The notes under the pieces are model-generated. The model was not told the origin of the DNA and searched no databases. It saw nothing but the letters and a program-made list of their open reading frames with translations. DNA of 9,709 bases. Source: Actinomycetota bacterium. GTDB taxonomy: Bacteria > Actinomycetota > Humimicrobiia > Humimicrobiales > Humimicrobiaceae. The DNA lies in contig JAQVEM010000048.1 in assembly GCA_028697935.1 (NCBI GenBank), positions 1 to 9,709 on the forward strand, in the 5' to 3' direction. The translations under genes and the position numbers were made by a program. Below are positions 1-5,506 of this stretch, piece after piece. How positions within the stretch are numbered: position 1 is the stretch's first letter; each line of letters opens with the position of its first letter.

Positions 1-202
1 CTTTGGAGTAAATACAGAAATTTATATAAACCCGGACATACTTGAAATGGAAACACTTGGAAGTCTGGAAAAAGTGCCCCCGGGAGGGTTTGTTGAGCAT
101 ATTGAGAACTGGTTTTTATTTAAAGAAAAGATAGGCGAAGACCAGGAAACCCTGGAAAAGAAATTAATTCCCATTATAAAGAAAACGGATATGAAAAATT
201 AA
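1..202 (+). CDS. C-terminal fragment of a galactose-mutarotase-like (DUF4380-type) protein
   Basis: The open frame runs from base 2 to a TAA at 200-202 and gives 66 residues; the start lies outside the window. The fragment contains NPDILEMETLGSLEKVPPGG followed by FVEHIENWFLF. This resembles the end of the beta-sandwich of DUF4380 or aldose-epimerase-like proteins, where an 'ETLGPL..L.PG....H.E.W.L' pattern is common. These proteins have a galactose-mutarotase fold and are often of unknown substrate. After the sandwich there is a charged tail (EKIGEDQETLEKKLIPIIKK). Seen: the frame, the stop and the pattern. Inferred: the family. No catalytic residues can be judged because the N-terminal part is missing. 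No co-directional gene follows within 840 bases, so it probably ends its transcription unit. Confidence 0.6.
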   Translation, partial: FGVNTEIYINPDILEMETLGSLEKVPPGGFVEHIENWFLFKEKIGEDQETLEKKLIPIIKKTDMKN

Positions 203-231
203 GAGTTACCAGCTTACTGACTGGCAAACTC
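203..231 (+). terminator. Possible weak hairpin after the upstream gene
   Basis: GAGTT (203-207) pairs with AACTC (227-231), and CCAG (209-212) pairs with CTGG (221-224), around an 8-nt loop. The structure begins on the base after the stop codon. No T-run follows directly, so it may be an mRNA 3' stabiliser rather than an intrinsic terminator. Confidence 0.3.
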
Positions 232-360
232 CCATATAAGGTAAAATTCTGTATAAATATTTATTTTAAAGTTAAAATGGCATTCATTGGTATAATAATT
301 ATTATTATATGTATAATTATATATTTATTATTTATTTCTTCTCTGCCACCTTGTCTTTTT

Positions 361-385
361 AAGCATCTTTTTATGCTTTTTTTTT
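361..385 (+). terminator. Intrinsic terminator candidate for the upstream gene
   Basis: AAGCAT (361-366), a 6-nt loop (367-372) and ATGCTT (373-378) form a short perfect stem that runs straight into T at 379-385. The stem has only two G-C pairs, but the U-tract is good and further T-rich sequence follows. The orientation suits the gene ending at 202, 160 nt upstream. On the other strand there is no T-tract. Confidence 0.5.
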
Positions 386-478
386 CTCATTTTTCTTCTT
401 CTTTTTTTAATAACAGAGCTCATACTGTATCCTTATATCAATAAGTTTAATAAAATATAATAGAAGTAAAGATTTTAA

Positions 479-596
479 AAAATTTAATAAAATTTAATCT
501 ATACAGGTAAGCTATTATAACAGAAATAATCCTGTTATTGTATTAATAACTTAAAAAACTTTAAAAAAGGAAGCACCTTATTAAAGCTTATTAAAG
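479..596. repeat. Three pairs of 10-bp-phased A/T-tract direct repeats
   Basis: AAAATTTAAT occurs twice in tandem (479-488, 489-498). TTAAAAAA occurs at 551-558 and 561-568, again 10 bp apart. CTTATTAAAG occurs twice in tandem (577-586, 587-596). A-tracts repeated at about one helical turn are known to curve DNA. The block ends about 175 bp before the nrdJ -35 element. A role in nucleoid-protein binding or upstream activation is inference; AT-rich composition alone produces some such repeats. Confidence 0.45.
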
Positions 597-772
597 TTTA
601 CTTATTGGCTATTAAAATTATTAATTGACTGCAAATCATCTGTGGGTTAGGATTATAATAATTTGACAAATAGCGTATATTTTTAATTTTATTTATATAA
701 TTATAGTTTTTTAATATTTTCTCCCGGAAAGTGTCAGAGAAACCAGTAGAAAACAAAGAATAAAAATTATTA

Positions 773-801
773 TTGACATACAATATATAGTATATTATCA
801 T
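773..801 (+). promoter_or_regulatory. Sigma70-type promoter of nrdJ
   Basis: An exact TTGACA (773-778) is separated by 17 bp from TATCAT (796-801), which matches TATAAT at 5 of 6 positions. TATTAT at 793-798 is an alternative but has poor spacing. Transcription would start near 808, leaving a leader of about 240 nt. The overlap with two NrdR-like boxes in regulatory positions strengthens the call. A second TTGACA at 663-668 lacks a well-spaced -10. Confidence 0.6.
778..793 (+). promoter_or_regulatory. NrdR box 1 (candidate) in the nrdJ promoter spacer
   Basis: ATACAATATATAGTAT matches the NrdR box consensus acaCwAtATaTwGtgt, as I recall it, at 14 of 16 positions, including the central CaAtATaTaG core. 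It lies between the -35 and -10 hexamers. NrdR is a zinc-ribbon/ATP-cone repressor that senses dNTP/ATP and controls ribonucleotide reductase genes. It binds two boxes spaced an integral number of helical turns apart. The regulator gene itself is not in this window. Confidence 0.65.
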
Positions 802-809
802 ATAAATGT

Positions 810-825
810 ACACAATATAATGAGT
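810..825 (+). promoter_or_regulatory. NrdR box 2 (candidate) at the nrdJ transcription start
   Basis: ACACAATATAATGAGT matches the NrdR box consensus at 14 of 16 positions, differing at two places in the right half. Its start is 32 bp after that of box 1, leaving a 16-bp linker. That is the tandem geometry known for NrdR sites, three helical turns centre to centre. It would cover the first transcribed bases of the predicted nrdJ mRNA, so NrdR bound to both boxes would block RNA polymerase. Confidence 0.6.
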
Positions 826-886
826 TAATCCCGGGTTTCTGAAAATTAAATGTTATTATGCTCACAGAATAAAAAGTAATTTCAAC

Positions 887-907
887 ACTCGTTTTAAGAA
901 ACGGAGT
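887..907 (+). other. Small hairpin in the nrdJ 5' leader
   Basis: ACTCGTTT (887-894) can pair with AAACG (899-903) plus AGT (905-907), with one bulged G and a TAAG loop. No U-tract follows, so it does not look like a terminator. It may be a leader structure or coincidence. Confidence 0.25.
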
Positions 908-1032
908 TCTCTCAGTTAAAATTTTACGCCTGTGATTGATTTATTTTAGATTATTAATTATCTGGTATTTTAGTAATTGTGCTCTTGCTGTTGATTACTG
1001 AAGTTATTTTATGGAAAAAAATTAGAGGTATT

Positions 1033-1038
1033 GGAGGT
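1033..1038 (+). promoter_or_regulatory. Ribosome binding site of nrdJ
   Basis: GGAGGT lies 9 nt before the ATG at 1048, a near-ideal Shine-Dalgarno. A second in-frame ATG at 1054 would be 15 nt away, so 1048 is preferred. Confidence 0.85.
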
Positions 1039-1047
1039 AATTAATCT

Positions 1048-4000
1048 ATGGAAATGGAAAATGAAAAGAAAATTAAAGAGAAAAAGAGTGAAAAAAATAT
1101 TGATGACTATTACCTCAATAAAAAAATTAATTTATCTGATAATGCAATAAAAGTTCTTGAAAGAAGGTATTTAAAGAGAGATGAGGAAGGCAATCTTCTT
1201 GAAAGCCCGCGAGATATGTTTGTAAGGGTTGCGAAAAATATTGCATCAGCAGAAAAAAAGTATGGTAAAACGGAGAAGGAAATAAAAGAGATAGAGAAAC
1301 AATTTTTTGACATTATGACAGACCTTGATTTTCTTCCAAACTCTCCAACACTTATGAATGCAGGCAAAGAACTCCAGCAGCTGGCCGCCTGTTTTGTTTT
1401 GCCGGTGGGTGACTCCATGAATGATATTTTTGAGGCATTAAAGGAAACTGCGCTGATTCAAAAGTCAGGTGGTGGTGTTGGGTATTCATTTTCAAACATA
1501 AGGCCAAAAAATGATGTTGTTCTTTCAACCAAAGGAGTTTCAAGCGGACCAATATCTTTTATGACTGTGTTTAATGCAGCAACTGATACGATAAAGCAGG
1601 GTGGTACAAGAAGAGGAGCAAATATGGGAATATTAAGAGTTGACCACCCTGATATTCTTGAGTTTATATCTTCAAAAGAAAATAATGACAAACTTAATAA
1701 TTTTAATATTTCAGTTGGAGTGACTGAAAAATTTATGAAAGCTGTTGAAAATGATGAAGAGTATGAAATCATAAATCCAAGGACAAAAGAGGTGGTGGAT
1801 AAGTACAGAGCAAGAGAGGTATTTAATAAAATTGTAGAACATGCCTGGGAAAATGGTGACCCGGGTATTATATTTCTGGATAGATTAAATAAAGATAATC
1901 CAACTCCACATCTTGGCCAGATAGAAAGCACCAATCCATGCGTTTCAGGAGATACTCTGATTTCAACTGACAGTGGTTTTATAAAAGCAAGCCACTTACA
2001 CAGCAGAATTAAAGCCGGCGAGAATATAAAAATACTTTTTGATAAAAGAGCTCTTGAATATAAAGTTGCAAAAGAATTTAATGAAAGCAACCTCTCTATT
2101 TTTGAAAGCAGTAATATAAATTCCTGGAACAGGGGTGTTAAAGAAGTCTATAGGTTGATTACCTGTTCAGGCTATGAACTCGAAGTTACTCCGGAGCATA
2201 AAATACTTACTACTAAAGGATATAAAAAGCTCAACGAACTTTCAGAAGGAGATGAAGTTTTAATTCAGCCAATTGGTAAATTCCCATTAGATAAGAAGAT
2301 ATTTAATAATGGGAAAGTTACAAAGTTAAACAGATTTACCAATAGAAAAACTCTTAAATTACCTGAATACTGGTCGTGTGAACTTGGAGAAGTTATAGGC
2401 TGGTTAATTGGGGATGGCTGGCTTAGAGACGATAGGGTTGGTTTTACATTCGGGAGCAAAGATAAAGAAGTTTCTTCTTATTTTAAAAAGATTATAAAAG
2501 ATTGGTATAACTATGATGTAAAAGAAATATTAAGAGAAAATGGAGTTATTCATCTTTCTTATCATTCAAAAGGATTTATTGAATTTTTTAAGGAATTAGG
2601 TGTAAAAACATGTAATTCAAGGGAGAAGGAAGTTCCGGAAAGTTTATTTGTTGCACCGAAAGAGGCTGTAACTGGTTTTTTAAGAGGGATTTTTAGCTCT
2701 GATGGTAATATTGATGACACAGACGGGATTATAAAGATTAGCTCATCCTCGCAGAAACTGTTAAAAGGTATTCAAGTTCTGCTGCTGGGTCTGGGAATTA
2801 AATCAAATATTTTGACCAGGGAATATTCTTTTTCCAAAAACTTTTCTTATGTTAATAAGGAAGGAGAAAGTAAGAGCTATAAAGCCAGGAATGATAATTA
2901 CTATGAATTATTCATTTCAGGAGGGGTGTCAAAGAGGAGATTTCAGGATGAAATAGGATTTCTTCTTGAAAGGAAAAATAAATTACTGAATTCTTTTAAA
3001 TTCGAAAAGCTTTCTAGTAAAAATCATTACAATAAGTTTATAGATAAAGTTGCAAGTATAGAATATGCAGGGGAAAAGGAAGTTTTTGACTTTAATGAAC
3101 CTGTTAGTAATTCATATATTGCAAATGGAATTGTGGTCAGAAACTGCGGCGAGCAGCCCCTGCTTCCATATGAGGCATGTAATCTCGGGTCCATAAACCT
3201 GGCGAATATGGTAAAAGAGGAAGAAGGCAAAAAAACGGTAGATTTTGATAAATTAAGAAAGATAGTCCATATTGCCGTCAGGTTTTTAGATGATGTTATT
3301 GATGTAAGTAAGTACCCGCTTGAAAAAATATCTAAAATGGCAAGAGGGAACAGGAAAATAGGGCTTGGTGTTATGGGCTATGCGGACCTACTTATTATTC
3401 TTGGAATACCCTATGACAGTGAAGAAGCTCTGGAACTTGCCGGGAAAGTCATGAGTTTTATTCAGGATGAGTCAAAAAATGCATCAAGGGAGCTCGCAAA
3501 AGAGAAAGGCCCATTTCCAAATATAAAAGGTAGCATATATGATAGTCCAGAAGGGTATGAAATAAGAAATGCTACTACGACAACTATTGCCCCGACGGGG
3601 ACCTTAAGCATTATTGCCGACTGCTCGAGCGGCGTGGAGCCATTATTTGCAATATCATTTGTTAAGAATGTTATGGATAATGATAAACTTGTAGAAGTTA
3701 ATAAGTATTTTAAAAAGATAGCAATTGATGAAGGTTTTTATAGTGAAGAGTTAATGGAAAAAATTGCGGAAAAAGGGAATTTAAAGGATATAGATGAAGT
3801 GCCTTCAAAATATAAAAGGGTTTTTGTTACCGCTCATGAAATTTCCCCGACCTGGCATGTAAGGACCCAGGCTACATTCCAGAAGTTTGTAGATAACGCA
3901 GTTTCAAAGACAGTAAATTTTCCAAATGATGCAACGGTTAAGGATGTGGAAAAAGTTTATATGCTTGCTTACAGGCTTGGCTGTAAGGGAATTACTATTT

Positions 4001-4662
4001 TCAGGGACGGAAGCAGAGGCAGCCAGGTGTTGCAGGTAGAAGGCAAGAAGAAAGGTGAGGGTGTGCTGACAGCAGAGGTCAGCGGTAAAAAGACGGAAAG
4101 CAAAAAACTCAAAGGGGGCGAAAAAGAGGAAGAGATAAGAAAGAAAAGCTCTCAGGAAATAAAGGAGGGGAGTACAGAAAAAGTAGAAGAAATAAGATTA
4201 AAACCACGGCCAAGGCCGGAAGTTACTTATGGTATGACCAAGAAATATAAGATCGGTAATTGCGGTAAACTTTATGTTACTGTTAATTCAGATGAAAATG
4301 GAATCTGTGAGGTTTTTATAAATACCGGCGAGGAAGGATGTGCTGCTCTGACCGAAGCCCTGGGCAGACTTATTAGTATAGCCATAAGGTCTGGTATAGA
4401 TATAAAGTCCGTAATAAATCAGGTTGAGGGAATAAGGTGTGTAACATGTATTGCTGATCCAGAAACATATGTTCTTTCCTGTCCCGATGCAATGGCAAAA
4501 GCAATAGAATATTATCTTAACGGCTCAAATAAATTTGACCTGAGTAGAACCAGTGGACCGAGGTCTGTTGTAATATGCCCGGAAGAAGGCTGTGGCGGTA
4601 TAATGGAACCCGAAGGTGGTTGTTATGTGTGCAGAAATTGTGGGTTTTCCAAGTGCTCGTAA
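1048..4662 (+). CDS. nrdJ: Adenosylcobalamin-dependent ribonucleotide reductase (class II), intein-containing precursor
   Basis: It reduces ribonucleotides to deoxyribonucleotides in the cytoplasm with an adenosylcobalamin-generated thiyl radical, without oxygen. The precursor has 1204 residues; removing the intein (298-699) leaves 802, a normal length for class II NrdJ. Seen in order: an N-terminal helical region with SPRDMF, SPTLMNAG, C115 in LAACFVLP (first redox Cys), the TRRGANMGILRVDHPDI motif, N296-P297, then after the intein C700-G-E702 and C711 in CGEQPLLPYEACNLGS, and the PTGT loop near 849. By homology with Thermotoga NrdJ, C700 is the thiyl-radical Cys, N296 and E702 assist, and C115/C711 form the disulfide. 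A Lys/Glu-rich linker (about 998-1057) leads to a TSCPD-type domain (SCPD, C1145) and a C-terminal zinc-ribbon-like Cys cluster (C1177, 1182, 1192, 1195, 1198, 1203). I see no N-terminal ATP-cone. The gene stands alone under a promoter with NrdR-like boxes. Confidence 0.97.
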   Translation: MEMENEKKIKEKKSEKNIDDYYLNKKINLSDNAIKVLERRYLKRDEEGNLLESPRDMFVRVAKNIASAEKKYGKTEKEIKEIEKQFFDIMTDLDFLPNSPTLMNAGKELQQLAACFVLPVGDSMNDIFEALKETALIQKSGGGVGYSFSNIRPKNDVVLSTKGVSSGPISFMTVFNAATDTIKQGGTRRGANMGILRVDHPDILEFISSKENNDKLNNFNISVGVTEKFMKAVENDEEYEIINPRTKEVVDKYRAREVFNKIVEHAWENGDPGIIFLDRLNKDNPTPHLGQIESTNPCVSGDTLISTDSGFIKASHLHSRIKAGENIKILFDKRALEYKVAKEFNESNLSIFESSNINSWNRGVKEVYRLITCSGYELEVTPEHKILTTKGYKKLNELSEGDEVLIQPIGKFPLDKKIFNNGKVTKLNRFTNRKTLKLPEYWSCELGEVIGWLIGDGWLRDDRVGFTFGSKDKEVSSYFKKIIKDWYNYDVKEILRENGVIHLSYHSKGFIEFFKELGVKTCNSREKEVPESLFVAPKEAVTGFLRGIFSSDGNIDDTDGIIKISSSSQKLLKGIQVLLLGLGIKSNILTREYSFSKNFSYVNKEGESKSYKARNDNYYELFISGGVSKRRFQDEIGFLLERKNKLLNSFKFEKLSSKNHYNKFIDKVASIEYAGEKEVFDFNEPVSNSYIANGIVVRNCGEQPLLPYEACNLGSINLANMVKEEEGKKTVDFDKLRKIVHIAVRFLDDVIDVSKYPLEKISKMARGNRKIGLGVMGYADLLIILGIPYDSEEALELAGKVMSFIQDESKNASRELAKEKGPFPNIKGSIYDSPEGYEIRNATTTTIAPTGTLSIIADCSSGVEPLFAISFVKNVMDNDKLVEVNKYFKKIAIDEGFYSEELMEKIAEKGNLKDIDEVPSKYKRVFVTAHEISPTWHVRTQATFQKFVDNAVSKTVNFPNDATVKDVEKVYMLAYRLGCKGITIFRDGSRGSQVLQVEGKKKGEGVLTAEVSGKKTESKKLKGGEKEEEIRKKSSQEIKEGSTEKVEEIRLKPRPRPEVTYGMTKKYKIGNCGKLYVTVNSDENGICEVFINTGEEGCAALTEALGRLISIAIRSGIDIKSVINQVEGIRCVTCIADPETYVLSCPDAMAKAIEYYLNGSNKFDLSRTSGPRSVVICPEEGCGGIMEPEGGCYVCRNCGFSKCS
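1939..3144 (+). mobile_element. In-frame intein with LAGLIDADG homing endonuclease in NrdJ
   Basis: The insert is residues 298-699 of the precursor (402 aa). Joining its flanks restores the conserved NrdJ sequence ESTNP-CGEQPLLPYEAC. Block A is CVSGDTLIST (C298, the N-terminal nucleophile). Block B is VTPEHKILT, with the expected T381-x-x-H384. Two endonuclease motifs follow: GWLIGDG (451-457, D456) and TGFLRGIFSSDG (542-553, D552). Both acidic residues are intact, so cleavage of intein-free alleles is plausible. Block F/G is VFDFNEPVSNSYIANG then IVVRN, ending in N699, followed by the +1 nucleophile C700. Odd points: the penultimate residue is R698 rather than the usual His, and N688 stands where many inteins have the block F His. 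Base composition resembles the host gene, so a recent arrival is not evident. Splicing competence is inferred from the frame and the other blocks. Confidence 0.95.
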
Positions 4663-4691
4663 TCTTTAATAGTTATAGCTTTTACCTGGTG

Positions 4692-4717
4692 ACTATCTTA
4701 ATGTTTGCTAGGATAGT
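4692..4717. terminator. Hairpin between convergent nrdJ and macro-domain genes
   Basis: ACTATCTTA (4692-4700) pairs with TAGGATAGT (4709-4717) over 9 bp with one G-U, around an 8-nt loop. On the + strand it is followed by T-rich sequence (ATTTGTAAATTATTGTTT). It lies in the 64-bp gap between the nrdJ stop and the stop of the - strand gene, so it could end both transcripts, though the tail is better on the + side. Confidence 0.4.
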
Positions 4718-4726
4718 ATTTGTAAA

Positions 4727-5290
4727 TTATTGTTTATCCGTTTTCTGTTTTTGGTCTTTTAAAATCTTTTCAAGTGAAGATTTATAAGTCTGGTAGTCTT
4801 CTTCTGAAAAAAGAACCATCTTTACAAGCTTGATTTCAGGGTGCTCTTCCAGAAAGCTTATTATAGTTTGCAGTGCAATGAGTGAGGCATCTTTGACAGG
4901 ATAACCAAATATTCCAGTACTTATTGACGGAAAAGCTATACTTTTAATGTTGTGGCTCAAAGCCAGAAGAAGACTATTATAATAGCTGTTTCTCAAGTTT
5001 TTACTGTCGGTGACGCTGCCGCTGTAAACAGGGCCAACAGTATGAATTACATATCTGGCCTTCAGGTTATGTCCGGCTGTTAATTTTGCCTCTCCTGTAC
5101 TGCAGCCTCCGAGAGTTTTGCATTCTTCCCAGAGCCCCCGCCCCGCCGCTCTATGAATCGCGCCGGATACACCACCACCCGGGGAAAGGCGGGTATTTGC
5201 AGCATTTACTATTGCGTCGGTGTCTTCTTCTGTTATATCTCCGACTTTTAGTTCAAGTATTGATTTGTTAATTTTATATTGCGTTTCCAT
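4727..5290 (-). CDS. Macro-domain protein, MacroD/YmdB-like ADP-ribose-binding
   Basis: This 187-residue protein is essentially a single macro domain, a fold that binds ADP-ribose and in the MacroD group hydrolyses O-acetyl-ADP-ribose or removes mono-ADP-ribose from proteins. Seen: VGDIT (D18, adenine contact), AIVNAAN (N29, N32), GGGVSGAIHRAAG (38-50), TGEAKLTAG (65-73), VIHTVGP (81-87), and IAFPSISTGIFGYP (118-131), the phosphate/ribose loop. The catalytic Asp that follows GGGGV in MacroD1/2 is replaced by S42, so binding is secure but hydrolysis is not. The basic and polar C-terminal tail is short. The ATG at 5290 begins just before the first beta-strand and has no Shine-Dalgarno; a TTGACA-type promoter lies so close that the mRNA may be leaderless. 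The 216-bp gap to the upstream ATPase gene argues for separate transcription. That gap is AT-rich with no other recognisable feature. Confidence 0.92.
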   Translation of the reverse strand: METQYKINKSILELKVGDITEEDTDAIVNAANTRLSPGGGVSGAIHRAAGRGLWEECKTLGGCSTGEAKLTAGHNLKARYVIHTVGPVYSGSVTDSKNLRNSYYNSLLLALSHNIKSIAFPSISTGIFGYPVKDASLIALQTIISFLEEHPEIKLVKMVLFSEEDYQTYKSSLEKILKDQKQKTDKQ

Positions 5291-5297
5291 ATTAAAA

Positions 5298-5327
5298 TAT
5301 ATATTAAAAGTAAATTTGTCCTGTCAA
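5298..5327 (-). promoter_or_regulatory. Candidate promoter of the macro-domain gene
   Basis: Reading the - strand, an exact TTGACA (5327-5322) is followed after 18 bp by TATATA (5303-5298); TATATT at 5301-5296 is an alternative with a 20-bp spacer. Transcription would begin at or within a few bases of the ATG at 5290. The -10 choice is ambiguous in such AT-rich DNA. Confidence 0.35.
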
Positions 5328-5506
5328 ATAACAAAATTTTATAAGATTCATCTACCAGCTTAATTAATTGTAATTATTTATAGTGGTCTCAGATTTATTA
5401 TGTAAATATTATACGTATTATTATCAATTATATAATAAGCAGGACTTGATGTCTTTAATTATGTCTAAATAATTGATATCTGACTGTTAAAGCTTCACTT
5501 CAAAGG

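Larger units (their letters stand above)
203..1047. other. 845-bp AT-rich non-coding region upstream of nrdJ
   Basis: I see no convincing gene here. A 71-codon open frame on the - strand (598-813) is low-complexity Tyr/Ile/Asn-rich noise and overlaps the nrdJ promoter. From left to right the region holds a small hairpin just after the upstream stop (203-231), a pyrimidine-rich stretch (about 336-407) with a terminator-like hairpin (361-385), A/T-rich 10-bp repeats (479-596), a hairpin formed by ATAACAG (517-523) and CTGTTAT (532-538), a promoter with two NrdR-like boxes (773-825), and a leader of about 240 nt before the nrdJ start. No tRNA, B12 box or other recognisable riboswitch core was found. 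Confidence 0.7.

Noticed and set aside
663..668. Second TTGACA upstream of nrdJ
   Set aside because: No good -10 hexamer lies 16-18 bp downstream; the 773-801 pair is much better.
598..813. 71-codon open frame on the - strand in the spacer upstream of nrdJ
   Set aside because: The translation is low-complexity Tyr/Ile/Asn, as expected from AT-rich DNA; it has no Shine-Dalgarno and covers the nrdJ promoter and NrdR-like boxes.
850..879. Nine-codon leader ORF before nrdJ
   Set aside because: It has no ribosome binding site and no attenuator-like terminator; such short frames are expected by chance.
826..1047. Cobalamin riboswitch in the leader of the B12-dependent nrdJ
   Set aside because: No B12-box core or matching helices could be found; the control signals seen are NrdR-like boxes.
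1458..2090. 210-codon - strand open frame inside nrdJ
   Set aside because: It is antisense to well-conserved NrdJ and intein sequence, with Ser/Leu-rich shadow composition.
4575..4787. 70-codon + strand open frame across the nrdJ 3' end
   Set aside because: It overlaps the conserved zinc-ribbon codons of nrdJ and the 3' end of the macro-domain gene, and the translation has no recognisable features.
5328..5340. 13-mer ATAACAAAATTTT shared with 8688-8700, possible common regulatory site
   Set aside because: About one shared AT-rich 13-mer is expected by chance among the non-coding stretches here, and the two copies differ in orientation relative to their genes.
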